64,000 nt of DNA, from the NCBI GenBank assembly GCA_021234155.1, contig JAJEKV010000025.1:4916769-4980768 (forward strand), in the 5' to 3' direction. This document shows positions 34,511 to 46,053 of the stretch, piece after piece. The position numbers and the translations under genes are program-made. The notes under the pieces were generated by a model, which ran no database searches, was not told the origin of the DNA, and saw only the letters and a program-made list of their open reading frames with translations. The first letter of the stretch is position 1, and each line of letters opens with the position of its first letter. The DNA comes from Isoetes taiwanensis. Its lineage: Eukaryota; Streptophyta; Lycopodiopsida; Isoetales; Isoetaceae.

Positions 34511-36308
34511 CACTAATTAATAAGGTAATGGAGGTATTAACCATTAAATACAAACAATTTAGATGCCACTAATACCATTGAAACTCATGGAGTTCATAAT
34601 TTGTAAGGCAGAAAATGCAATACAATCCTTTAGATGGAATGCTATTTTAATTTCACAATTCTAAACTTTTGTTACAGGTGCAAAGATATTCTCACAATTA
34701 ATTGTTGCTTAATTTAGAAAGAAATGGTTTTCTGCATCATGGGATTCCAAACTACTTTATGATCTTCATAAGGAAACGATAATCATGTTCAAAAAATGCC
34801 TAGATCATACAAAAAATAAAACAAGTTCAATGATTTTTACCTGTAACCGTACTTAAAAATGAAGCAAATGCAAAAGAAAGAAATCATGTATGATACCTGT
34901 TTTTGGGCCTGTAAGCATATCAGCATCTGCATTCGAGCTTGTAAGTAGATCTACATCCGGATTGGGACCAACCAAGCACCTGTTGTTGCTATGTGTCTTT
35001 TTAATATCCAAAAAATGAGGCAAAGTGGTAATAAATAGGAGAAAATCCAGTCAAGAACAACTTAAATTTAATTTTACAAGCCCTCGATTTTTTTAAATGA
35101 AATAAACACAAACACAATCTTGAAGATTCTTGACGAAAATTCTTACCTCTTTCTTGGCTATGGCACCCTTGAAAAACCAGATTATTTGGCTGATTACTTC
35201 GCCATTTTGTCTGCCTACAGATTTTCTTCATGCCATTGAGAACTTCTGCCTTGCATGTCCACTGCTACAAAAAGCCTATTTTGCCAGAAACACCATAACC
35301 CATTCATGAAAGAGGATCTGGCATCCTGGAAGAAGGAAAACAAATCAGAGATCCCATTTCATATTTTTCGCAGAAAAACAACAAAGGTGAACTCAGACTT
35401 TCATGAGACAAAGGCAAAAAAAAAAATCAGACTTTCATGAGGCAAACAATATAAACATCGTAAACCTGCAAAAACCTTACAGCTCAAAGAAATCCTACTA
35501 AATATTTGAAGAATAAAAGTGATCTAAATAAGTCTTGTTAGTCTGACCTGCCGATTTGAAACAGAAGGAGCTGCATTGGCAGAAACAGAATGAAGAAAAA
35601 ATTGCCAGAATGCAAATCCGGCTACAGCCATGTGAATGGAAATGCCAACTGATTTGGGGCTTTCCACAGATCTGTCGCTTCCTATTCTTCAACCCATTAC
35701 CTGGTCCTCCTTGCTTCTTCTTTTTTTTCCTCCTCCTTCCTCCTTGTTGAGCGGCTTCTGGCCCCAAATCCTTGCTTCCTTTTTCTTTCTAGCATACAAA
35801 TTGAAGCCGAGAGATGTCTAACGGACTACTTTGACTGCGTTTTTGCTAGGCTCAGATGCATTAATCTCGTCATGCAATTTTCCAAGATCTGCTCCAAAAC
35901 GCTGGGTTCCTGCCAGTAAATTCTCTGAGTTTCTTGTAAGCTGCTCTGGGCTACTTTTGTCGTCTTTGTTTTGGGGCCAAAAGAAGCTATTTTTGTGTAT
36001 TGCTCGTATGAGCTTGCTCTTATAACTCGTGATCTACCTTTGCCCTCCAGCGTACACTTGTATCTGGCGAGTTTTAGAACTAGCTGGAACACATCTTAGG
36101 CCTCTCGGTTCTGAAGTAGACTTGCCCAAGCACAGCTGGAGCACAAAATAGTTGGAGGCATGCAGGCATACTTTTCTAGGCTGACATGCAAGAGATAAGG
36201 GCATGCATCATAGGAGCGCCATAGCCGGAGCTGGGAAATCATCGCTAGCTGAGCGCCAAGGGAGAGTCGGCCATAGCTGAGGCTGAGCCCAATGCAGAGT
36301 AGTCAAAA

Positions 36309-36420
36309 CGAAGGCAAAGCGGGAAACAGATAGACCAATAGAATTAGAGGACTTTGGATTGGATCGAAGGCAAAGGCGGGAAACAGATAGACCAATAGAA
36401 TTAGAGGACTTGGATCGAGA
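36309..36420. repeat. 56-bp tandem duplication
   Basis: Two units each with CGGGAAACAGATAGACCAAT and AGAATTAGAGGACTT, starts at 36,309 and 36,365. Confidence 0.92.
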
Positions 36421-37160
36421 TCCAAGCCGTTCATTTTGGCCCATCTCCGTCCTTATGAGATGCACGCTTATTAGCAATAGATATAATGTGGTTGTCTCCC
36501 ACAAAAATTCCCCTAAATTAAATATGTAATTATATTGGGAGGAGATTAAATACGTAATTATATTATATTGGGAGGAGGAGAGCAAATGGGAGTTAAGATT
36601 CTTAACTCCCATTTGAGCCCGCTCAAAGGTAGGCTAATGGGCAAATTACTCGATGGTAATGGCACCACTATAAAAATATAAGGGCAAATTATAAAAATGC
36701 CCTAGTATTTTATTCAATTATAAAAATACCCTTGTATTTCCATGAATTATAGAAATGCCCTTCCCTGCCATTTGGCCCTTACCAGGCTCAAGCCCAAATT
36801 CAGTGGAGCTTTTGCCAAAATCGCAAGTTTATGATATGGCAAAATCGTTTCTATATGAATAGAATGGAATGGCATGGCTCATGAAAAATAAACCCTTGCT
36901 CAAGACTATGGCTCTAGCGACATCTGTCATCGTCACATCCATCCTTCCTTCCTTTTCCTCTCCATCTTTGCCATCTGTCCATTGTTGCGCTATGGGACAA
37001 CCTTGAAATGTTATTCATTTAGATCTCATATGCTTTGGATTATGAAATGTTATTCTTTCAGATTTCATGTTCTGGATTCAAATTGTGCCGAGAATGCAAA
37101 GGAAAGTACAGAAATGTTGCCAATTTGTCGGTGATGCATTGCATGGTGGATCTGCCGCAG

Positions 37161-37924
37161 CTTGGCATGTTTGAGCCACCTTGGCTTTTTAGAGCCTAGG
37201 TGCATGTTTGAGCCTAGGTGGCATGTTGCAGCCACCTTGGCATGTTGGAGACTAGGTGGCGTGCTTGAGCCACCTTGGCATGTTTGAACCTAGGTGGCAT
37301 GTTGGAGCCTGCGTGGCATGTTTGAGCCACCTTGGCATGTTATGTGGCATATTGGAGCCTAGGTGGCATGCTTGAGGCACCTTAGCATGTTTGAGCCACC
37401 TTGGCATGTTAGAGCCTAGGTGGCATGTTGGAGCCTGCATGGCATGTTTGAGCCACCTTGGCATGCTTGAGCCTAGGTGGCATATTGGAGCCACCTTGGC
37501 ATGCTGGAGCCTAGGTGGCATGTTGGAAACTAGGTGCCGTGCTTGAGTCACCTTGGCATGTTTGATCCTAGGTGGCATGTTGGAACCCACGTGGCATGTT
37601 TGAGCTACCTTAACATGTTGGAGCCTAGGTGGCATGTTGGAGCCCACGTGGCATATTAGGTGGCATGTTAGAGCCTAGGTGGCGTGTTTGAGCCATCTTG
37701 GCATGTTTGAGCCACCTTGGCATGTTAGAGCCTAGGTGGCATGTTGGTGCCCGCATGGCATGTTTGAGCCACCTTGGCATGCTTGAGCCTAAGTGTCATG
37801 TTAGAGCCTATGTGGCATGTTGTAGTCTAGGTGGCATGTTTGAGCCACCTTAGCATGTTGCAGCCTAGGTGGCATGTTGCAGCCTAGGTGGCATGTTGGA
37901 GCCTAGATGGCATGCTTGAGCCAC
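37161..37924 (-). repeat. 19-bp minisatellite, first orientation
   Basis: Roughly 40 units of GGCATGTTTGAGCCACCTT or GGCATGTTGGAGCCTAGGT; the two variants mix irregularly. Because 19 is not a multiple of 3, any frame through it shows a 19-residue protein period; the 131-residue frame here is a by-product. Confidence 0.95.
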
Positions 37925-38415
37925 CTTGGCTCCAACATGCCACCTAGGCTCCAACATGCCAAGGTGATGCCACCTAGGCACCAACAAGCCACCTAGGCTC
38001 AAACATGCCAACGTGGCTCAAACATGCCATCTAGACTCCAACATGCCACCTAGCCTCCAACATGCCAAGGTGGCTCAGGCATGCCAAGGTGGCTCAAACA
38101 TGCCACCTAGGCTCCAACATGATAAGGTGGATCAAACATGCCAAGGTGGCTCAAACATGCCACATGGGCTCCAACATGCCACCTAGGCTCCAACATGCCA
38201 AGGTGGCTCAAACATGCCACGTGGACTCCAAACATGCCACGTGGCTCCAACATGCCAATGTGGCTCAAACATGCCACCTAGGCTCTAACATGCCACCTAG
38301 GCTCAAACATGCCAAGTTGGCTCCAACATGCCACGTGGGCTCCAACATGACACCTAGGCTCCAACATGCCAAGGTGGCTCAGGCATGCCTCCTAAACTCA
38401 AGCATGCCACCTAGG
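37925..38415 (+). repeat. 19-bp minisatellite, inverted orientation
   Basis: Roughly 26 units of the complement of the previous array. The switch is abrupt at GAGCCA-CCT-TGGCTC (37,918-37,932), making a palindrome of two arrays. Confidence 0.95.
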
Positions 38416-39116
38416 CACTCCAAATGGTGACGTGGCATGGCAAGTAAGCAAGGCCAAGTTTTGACTAGGCCAAAAATGTAAAGATGTCCATCTTTGGTCT
38501 TTTCATTGGGTGGTGTTGGCAAATTTTGGGTGACATGGCTAGATGGTGGTGACGTGGACATGATGACTAGGACTTTATGCAAGAAATATGATAACCTTTG
38601 GAATTTTTGGTAGAGGAGTTTGGCAAGAGATAGAATAGAGGGATCTTGAAGAACTTAAAGTGCTGACACCTTTCCCCAAATCAAACCAGGCTAGGACTTT
38701 GCGCGGCTTCCTCACCAGAGGGGAGAGGATAGACCCCAGGAGACGGATCTCAGAAAGGTTGTCGAGGCAGCCTTTCCTGCCAGTGCTCCTCCGAGAGGGC
38801 AAATGCCAATGCCCCCCCTCCCAGAGCTCGGTTTCCCTATCCGACCGTTGAATCTGCCGTTCAAGTAACCTATTCGAGCAGGTTCAAAAAAAATCCAAGA
38901 TCGGTCTGGGAGAACTTATCAAACCACGAAACGTTCTGCGGTCGACCGTGTAGAAACCTAAATGTTTTGTCGTTCGGGCAGTATAAAGGCTCCGGAATGG
39001 AGATTTGACTTTGCCATGTCATCCGGAATGGCAAAATTACCCTAGAAACTAAGTTACACGGTCATTTTGGCAACAAAAGAAACACGAACCCTCTTTATGG
39101 CAGTATTTCGCAGCCA

Positions 39117-39232
39117 CCTCCAATATGCCACCTAGGCTCCGATATGCCACCTAGGCTCCGACGTGCCACTTAGGCTCCAACATGCCAAGGTGGCTCAAAA
39201 ATGCCAAGGTGGCTCAAACATGTCATGTGGGC
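39117..39232 (+). repeat. Short 19-bp minisatellite block inside the left arm
   Basis: About six units like ATGCCACCTAGGCTCCGAT and ATGCCAAGGTGGCTCAAAC. Confidence 0.92.
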
Positions 39233-39468
39233 ATGATGATAGGACTTCATACAAGAAATATGATAACCTTTGGAATTTTTGGTAGAGGCGTTTTGTCGTT
39301 TGGGCAGTACAAAGGCTCCGGAATGGAGATTCGACTTCGCCATGCCATCCGGAATGGCGAAATTACCCTAGGCACCAAGTTACACGGTCATTTTTTGCAA
39401 CGAAAAAAACACGGACCCTCTACATGGCAGTATTATGCAGCCACCTCTTAGACCAATTGACTACGAAC

Positions 39469-39675
39469 ATGTTGGACATTAGCTACTTTGGCGCTTCTTG
39501 GAAAAGGGGTAGTCTTCTGCCCACGAAACTTGGTCTCCAGGGTAATGTCAACGTTTTGAGTCCATTGGCAGAGTCAATTCACAGTTCCGGAGTGGGAAAG
39601 TTGCCTGTCCGTGTCCAGGGTTCTTTGGGAGAGGACCTTTGGGGGCGAACTGCCTCCGGAAGGTTTTAAAGGTCC
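39469..39675 (+). pseudogene. Conserved frame 1 (left-arm copy)
   Basis: The frame MLDISYFGASWKRGSLLPTK onward recurs in the right arm on the minus strand (40,730-40,470, open for 86 residues) and again at 42,701-42,540 on the minus strand. All three keep the GASW/GVSW, LLPTKLG, PLAES/PLGES and LGEDLWG-type blocks with amino-acid-level changes. This copy loses frame at an extra G near 39,645. I do not recognise the family; it may be a captured gene fragment or non-coding. Confidence 0.35.
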
Positions 39676-39885
39676 ATCTTCTGGCCTCAACACCCTCCCT
39701 CTACGTGATGACATTGTGCAAGATTTTGGTCGAATCTGACTAGGATATAGCCTACGAAACATAAACCCTGTGTATTGCTAGGTTATTGAAGGGTTTACAT
39801 TATGGGGGTTGAGTTTTAGTCGGTTGCACTTGGGACATGGTTGAGAAGCTGCAATTGAAAACATGAAGCAATAGGAACTGATGAA

Positions 39886-40089
39886 ATGGGGTTTGGAGTT
39901 ATCCTCCTCCCAGTGTGGCAATTAGAAGTCAAGAGCGCCTTCTGCAGTAGTAAAATTGTTTGGGATCATTCGGGATGGCCAATAGATCCAAACTCTGTTA
40001 TTTCAGTTGCCATGGCTCCGCATATGTATTTAGCAAAGGCGCACCTAGCTATCCAAGAAAACGATCACGTTTTGGCCTCCGAAACGTAA
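39886..40089 (+). other. Conserved frame 2 (left-arm copy), unknown
   Basis: A 67-residue frame beginning MGFGVILLPVWQLEVK and containing SGWPIDPNSVISVAM. The right-arm copy (40,323-40,120, minus) has the same length with three replacements, and a third copy at 42,185 (plus) begins MGFGFILLPVSQLEVK. Function unknown; similarity may simply follow DNA duplication. Confidence 0.35.
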
Positions 40090-40119
40090 ACCCTGTGTGT
40101 TGCTAGGTTATTGTAGGGT

Positions 40120-40323
40120 TTATGTTTCGGAGGCCAAAACGTGGTCGTTTTCTTGTATAGCTAGGTGCACCTTTGCTAAACACATATGCGGAGTCATGGC
40201 AACTGAAATAACAGAGTTTGGATCTATTGGCCATCCCGAATGATCCCAAACAATTTTGCTACTGCAAAAGGCGCTCTTGACTTCTAATTGCCACACTGGG
40301 AGGAGGATAACTCCAAACCCCAT
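40120..40323 (-). other. Conserved frame 2 (right-arm copy), unknown
   Basis: Inverted partner of the left-arm frame: same length, same start and end residues (ENDHVLASET). See the left-arm copy for motifs. Confidence 0.35.
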
Positions 40324-40469
40324 TCCATCAGTTCCTATTGCTTCATGTTTTCAATTGCAGCTTCTCAACCATGTCCCAAGTGCAACCGACTAAAACTCGA
40401 CCCCCATAACTTAAACCCTTCAATAACCTAGCAACACACAGGGTTTACGTTTCGGAGGCTATATCCTAG

Positions 40470-40730
40470 TCAGATTCGACCAAAATCTTGCACAATGTCA
40501 TCACGTAGAGGGAGGGTGTTGATGCTAGAAGATGGACCTTTAAAACCTTCTGGAGGCAGTTCGCCCCAAAGGTCCTCTCCCAAAGAACCCTGGCCATGGA
40601 CAGGCAACTTTCCCACTGCAAAACTGTGAACTGACTCTGCCAATGGATTCAAAATGTCGACCTTACCCTGGGGACCAAGTTTTGTGGGCAGAAGACCACC
40701 CCTTCTCCAAGAAACACCAAAGTAGCTCAT
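40470..40730 (-). other. Conserved frame 1 (right-arm copy), unknown
   Basis: The longest intact version of frame 1 (86 residues), from MSYFGVSWRRGGLLPTK to LRDDIVQDFGRI. It has no signal peptide or known motif. An intact frame in only one of three copies argues for decay from an ancestral coding piece, or chance. Confidence 0.35.
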
Positions 40731-41445
40731 GGCCTAGGAGGTGGCTGCGGAATACCGCTATGTAGAGGGTTCGTGTTTCTTTCATTGCCAAAAATGACCA
40801 TCTAACTTGGTTCCTGGGGTAATTTCGCCATTTCGGACGACATGGCGAAGTCGAATCTCCATTCCAGAGCCTTTGTACTGCTCGAACGACAAAACACTTG
40901 GTTTTCTACGCAGTCAACCCGCAGGACGCTTCGTGGTTGGATAAGTTTTCCCGGACGAATCTTGGATTTTTTTGAGCCTGCTCGAAGCAGGTTACTTGAA
41001 TGATGGATTCAATGGTCAGATAGGAAAATTGAGCTCTCGGAGGGGGGAGGGGAATTGGCATTTGCCCTCCCAGAGGAGCGCTGATAGGAAAGGCTGCCTC
41101 GACAACCTTTCTGAGGTCCATCTCCTGGGGTCTAGCCCCTCCCCTCTGGTGAGAAAGCTGCGCAAAGTCCTGGCCTGGTTCGATTTGGGGAAGGGTGCCA
41201 GCGCTTTAAGTTCTCCAAGATCCCTCTATTCTATCCCTTGCCAAACTCCTCTACAAAAATTTCAAAGGTTATCATATTTCTTGCATAAAGTCCTAGTCAT
41301 CATATCCATGTCACCATCATCTAGCCATGTCACCTACAATTAGCCAACATCACCTAATGAAAAGACCAAAGATGGACATCTTTTCATTTTTGGCCTAGTC
41401 AAAACGTGACTTTGCTTACTTGGCATGCCATGTCACCACTTGGGG

Positions 41446-41838
41446 TGCCTAGGTGGCATGCTTGAGCCTAGGTGGCATGCCTGAGACACCTTGGCATGTT
41501 GGAGCCTGCGTGGCATATTGGAGCCACCTTGGCATGTTTGAGCCACCTTAGCATGTTGGAGCCCTCGTGGCATTATGGAGTCCACGTGGCATGTTTGAGC
41601 CACCTTGGCATGTTGGAGCCTAGGTGGCATGTTTGAGCCCACCTTGGCATGTTTGAGCCACCTGGCATGTTTGAGTCTGGGTGGCATGTTGGAGCCTAGG
41701 TGGCATGTTTGAGCCACCTTGGCATGTTTGAGCCTAGGTGGCATGTTGGAGCCACCTTGGCATGTTGGAGCCTAAGTGAGCCTGCATGGCACGTTTGAGC
41801 CTAGGTGGCATGTTGGAGCCCGCGTGGCATGTTTGAGC
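41446..41838 (-). repeat. 19-bp minisatellite, right flank of the inverted repeat
   Basis: About 20 units in the same orientation as 37,161-37,924 and inverted relative to 37,925-38,415, extending the palindrome outward. Confidence 0.95.
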
Positions 41839-42890
41839 ACATGAGGCAGTAGAAACTGCCAGAATGGGGTTTGGATTTAATCTCCTCCTAGTTTTGCAAT
41901 TAAAAGTCTAGAGCGCCTTATGCAAGAGCAAAATTGTTTGGGATCACTTTCGGGTTGGCCAATAGATCGAAACTTCTGTTATTTCAGTTCTCATGGCTCC
42001 CCATGCATGTTTAGAAATGGTCCACCTAGTTATCAAAGAAGTTCGACCCGACGTTTTGGCCTCCAAAACGTAAACACCGTCGCGCTGCCGTGTTATTGTA
42101 GGGTTTACATTATGGAGGTCAAGTTTTATTCAGTTGCACTTGAGACGCTGCAGTTGAAAACGAGAAGCAATAGAAACTGACAAAATGGGGTTTGGATTTA
42201 TCCTCCTCCCAGTGTCGCAATTAGAAGTCAAGAACACATTTTGTAGTAGCAATTTTTTTTGGAATGATTCGGGATCACCAATAGATCCAAACTCTGTTAT
42301 TTCAGTTGCCATGGCTCCGCATGCATGTTCGAAAAAGGTACACCAGGTCCCAAGTGCAACTGACCACGTTAACGTAAACCCTACAATAACCTGGCAAGGC
42401 ACAGGGTTTACATTTTGGAGGCCATACCCTAGACAGATTGGACCAGGATCTTGCACAATGTCATGAGGTAGTGGGAGCGCGTTTACGCCAGAAGACGGAG
42501 ACCTAAAACCTTCCAGAAGCAGTTCGACCCAAAGGTCCTCTCTGTAAGGTCCCTGGCCACGGACGGGCAAAACCCCCACCCGGAACTGTGATCTGACTCT
42601 CCCAACGGACTCGAAACATCGACATTACCATGGGGACCAAGTTTCGTGGGCAGAAGACCACCCCTGCTCCAGGAAGCGCCAAAGTAGCCCATGTCCAACA
42701 CGTTCGTAGTGAATTGGCCTTAGAGGAGGGTGCGGAATACTGCCATGTAGGGGGTTCGTGTTTCTTTTGCTGCAAAAAATGACCATATAACTTGGTCCCT
42801 AGGGTAATTTCGTTGTTTCGGATGACATGGCGAAATCAAATCTCCATTCCGGAGCCTTTGTACTGCCCGAACAACAAAGCAGGTCTTTAA
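41839..42890. repeat. Further rearranged copies of the inverted-repeat core
   Basis: Two partial forward copies of the inner arm (41,839-42,115 and 42,160-42,345) are followed by an inverted copy of inner plus truncated outer arm (42,380-42,885). Together the last two make a second, smaller palindrome centred near 42,365. Confidence 0.85.
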
Positions 42891-44271
42891 TACAAGTAAA
42901 AATGCATCGTGCTTTAAACAACTTGCCTACATTACCAAGTCGACAGTATGCTCCTTGGAGATGAGGTGCTTGAGATAGGAAGGGAAACAATCAGTACATG
43001 TATTTCTTACTAGAATTTAATTTGAATCATGTATTGGTTTCAATGGTCAGTTTTAACAAGTAAAAACAACCAAAGTTGTAAACTATGTAATTACAGGAAA
43101 ATACAAGAGGTTGCAATACAAGAGGTTGAAGGAGCGAACCAGCAATTGAACTAATATTATCTGAAAATATTTCAAGTAGCTTCTACTTGATAGGTTCGTA
43201 CAAACCCAATTAGTTAGCCAAGTTCAATTGCCTCCAGGCAAAGGAAGTAGTCCCTTTTCATCCCTGATGGAACCCCTGTGCCATCTATAATTCTTTACTT
43301 CCTATCAAGTTCTAAAGGGCATAAATAACTTCACTTAGGGTCCTCCTTCCTTTGCATTCATGCTTAAACAATTCGAGCACAGTATGGTGCAGCAATCCTG
43401 TTTGTCATAAGCACCAAACATTCATGCGGATGTGGAGGTTCTCTTAGGAGTCTTAACAATTGTTTGCTTGTTGCATAAGTTGTCTAAGATATTATGATTC
43501 TTCATACAGTCATGTCTTTGATACAAAGTTTTCTATGGAGATTATAACTTTGTAAAAAGAAAGCACTTACAAAGAGAACTCCGAAGAAGATTGCCATTTA
43601 AACAAGAATAAAGGCCCTTAAGAGATAATCTTTCCACCCAATTCAGCTTTTGCACCAAAAACCTACATATGCATAATGCAATATCATCCATAAGCATATT
43701 GAAAATCAAACGAAGTATCTTAAAAAAGGAAGTTACAATGAGAAAGAATTAGATAGTTAGGCATTACCCACTAATCTAAATACGAAGAAAGTTAGTGGAT
43801 AAGACTGCGGCAGGTTCTGATTCTGATGGGTGAACTTTCCCGAAAAGGACACGAGCAACTAATTTTTCACCATCGTCTAGATAAACCACACTAAGTCTAG
43901 ACCGAGAAAATAATTTCAGATAAACAAATTAAGTAGTGCCAAATGGATAGTTAACTGTTTCAAATAGGAATTGTCAATTCTATTGCATCCATACTCCTTA
44001 GGAAGCTTAGTCAACGATTTAAAGGATTCCTATGCAGAAGTATGACGAAGATATTCTGATGCAATTGTTTGGAATTGGGGAGCTGCCAAACTATAACGTC
44101 TAGCCACTAGTTTAGAGGATTACCATGCAGAGGAGCTCTGATACCTTCGTGCACATGACTCGGAAGCAAGGTTTTCCCAAGCAAGGTTTTCCGGAGTTTG
44201 TGTTTAGGTTTAAGGTGTTAGGATAATGCTGTGGTATTTTGCTTGATGGCTCCAACAATTACATCTCTATA
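42891..44271. other. Intergenic; no gene seen
   Basis: AT-rich single-copy-looking sequence without recognised protein, RNA or element ends. Position 44,218-44,270 resembles part of the 165-bp unit further right (GTTAGGATA, ATTACATCTC), so the array once reached here. Confidence 0.55.
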
Positions 44272-44460
44272 ATTCTTAGTGCAAATTGTCTAAGTGCAAT
44301 AAGTTATCTTGTTTTTCAAAGAACCATTGGATTCTTAGTGCAAATCGTCTATCTTGTTTTTCAAAGAACCATTGGATTCTTAGTGCAAATCGTCTAAGTG
44401 CAATAAGTTATCTTGTTTTTCAAAGAACCATCGGATTCTTAGAAAGAACCATTGGATAAG
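44272..44460. repeat. 59-bp tandem array
   Basis: Units start at about 44,272, 44,331, 44,376 and 44,435 with ATTCTTAGTGCAAAT and include TTATCTTGTTTTTCAAAGAA. The second lacks about 14 bp. Confidence 0.92.
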
Positions 44461-44540
44461 ATAAATTAGATACAATTAAAACCATTGGATGACGTGGATA
44501 ACTATTGGATCGTCTATAGCGAACCTTAGTACCAACTAGA

Positions 44541-45045
44541 TGTAGGCATGGTTTAATGGTGTTCCACTAATGATATCCAAAATGGGGGGATAATGTTAGG
44601 ATATTGCGTAGTCTTGCCATTTTATTGCTTGGGGATTTGTTGCAATGGTCCTATTCCCCATAAACAATTACATCTCAAATTCTTAATGGTCAAAATTATA
44701 CCAAGATGTAGGAACGGTTTAATGGTGTTCCACTAACGATATCCAAAATGGGGGAATAATGTTAGGATATTGCATGGTCTTGCCATTTTAATGCTTGGGG
44801 ATTTGTTGCAATGGTCCTATCCTCCATAAAGAAATACATCTCACAATTCTTAATGGTTTGTTATGCAAAAATGTAGGCGTGGTTTAATGGTCTTTCTCTA
44901 ACAATATCCAAAATGTTAGGATATTGTTAGGATTTTGCGTGGTCCTATGACATTCATGCTTAGGGATTTATTGCAGCGGTCCTGCACCCCCTCAAGGAAT
45001 ACAAATCAAATTCTTGATGGTTTTGTTATGCAAAAATAGGTGTTA
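44541..45045. repeat. 165-bp tandem array, three units
   Basis: Units start at 44,541, 44,707 and 44,872 with TGTAGG and GGTTTAATGGT, then ATATCCAAAATG, TTAGGATATTG and GGGGATTTGTTGCAATGGTC or variants. The third is the most diverged. Confidence 0.92.
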
Positions 45046-45084
45046 AGTAATTGAAGTAGTTGAAGTAACTTGTCTTACATGGAA

Positions 45085-45523
45085 TACTAGTATAAGGACA
45101 TGTGATCGTGCACGTGCATCACATGTAGCAAATCAAGTACTCTGTCCTACCACTATAAAGACCCGTGATATGGAAGGATAGGACATGTAGAGAATCAAGT
45201 ATTCTTTCCTACTTCTATAAAGACATGTGACAATAGAAGTATTACACATGTCGTAATTCATGTATTCTTTCCTACAATGCCTTAGCAAATAAAGTACTCT
45301 GTCCTACTACTATAAAGACATGTGACATGGAAGCATAGGACATGTAGAGAATCAAGTATTCTTTCCTACTTCTATAAAGACATGTGAATGGAAGTATAGG
45401 ACATGTAGAGAATCAAATATTCTTTCCTACATGTATAAAGACACGTGACAATAGAATTATTAGACATGTAGAAATTCAAGTATTCTTTCCTACAGTGGAT
45501 TGTATTATAAAATGACATGTCAC
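45085..45523. repeat. 62-bp tandem array, about eight units
   Basis: TATAAAGACATGTGA or a close variant occurs at about 45,091, 45,154, 45,216, 45,311, 45,373, 45,434 and 45,506, with one damaged unit near 45,270. Each unit also has ATCAAGTATTCTTTCCTAC and one or two ACATGT palindromes. Confidence 0.93.
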
Positions 45524-46020
45524 AATAGAAGAAACTACAAAACAACAAAAGGATGTTTTAGTCCACCAAAAAAAGAACACCATTATCGACCAAAACCATA
45601 CCTCCACAAATCCACATGTAGGATTCTTTGAAAACAGGACATGTAGACCTACCAAAACTGATGTTTTCAACAGTGGACCAAAAATCGGGGTGAGTGTGTG
45701 GCCATGCATCTGCAATAATAGATTCTCCAAGCGTTGCAGACCCAACAACTCCAAACAATAACCACTAATGCTTCTTTGCAAACCGCTATTTCGATGAGAT
45801 ACGGTCTATAAAAAGCGACATGTTAAATTAATCGCTTCACTCGTTTACGTTCGGAATTGATCCAATCCAAAACTTCGAAGAGAGAAGTAGGCTTCATGTT
45901 GGGCATGGAAACCAAAAGAATGAAGCAAGGTTTAGGTTTAAAGCCTCGCATTCAGATTCAAACCATCGCTATATGTTTAAGCTCGCCATTTAAAAACCGC
46001 CTAAGACTTCAAAAAAAAAC
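45524..46020. other. Unannotated stretch with one unrecognised frame
   Basis: Minus-strand frames at 45,476-45,781 and 45,558-45,758 overlap the end of the 62-bp array; the latter (MFGVVGSATLGESIIADAW onward) looks mildly protein-like, but I recognise nothing. The rest up to 46,020 shows no feature. Confidence 0.4.
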
Positions 46021-46053
46021 GTAATTGGAGGATCCGGACGGTTTTCGCTTTAG

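Larger units (their letters stand above)
33258..37160. other. Intergenic with small duplications; no supported gene
   Basis: Mostly AT-rich. It holds CACGTGGCAT direct repeats near 34,280 and 34,338, the tandem duplications and tRNA-like stretch listed separately, and repeated AATTATAAAAATGCCCT phrases at 36,690-36,760. Several frames of 60-134 residues around 35,000-36,610 match nothing I know and lack codon-like character. Confidence 0.55.
38416..41445. repeat. Giant inverted repeat with 20-nt loop
   Basis: Left arm 38,416-40,094 and right arm 40,115-41,445 are inverted copies. The centre is AAACGTAAACCCT (40,082-40,094), 20 nt, AGGGTTTATGTTT (40,115-40,127). The outer part of each arm (38,416-39,116 against 40,736-41,445) and the inner part (39,450-40,094 against 40,115-40,735) both match. 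The left arm has about 330 bp more, made of a short minisatellite and a truncated second copy of the outer part (39,233-39,450). With the flanking arrays the arms reach 37,925 and 41,838. Confidence 0.93.

Noticed and set aside
37252-38430. Frames of 131 and 122 residues with a 19-residue period
   Set aside because: They are a by-product of a 19-bp DNA repeat whose frame repeats every 57 bp; both strands and the inverted array give similar 'proteins'.
37161-41838. Possible CRISPR array
   Set aside because: Units are contiguous 19-mers without unique spacers, in a plant-like context.
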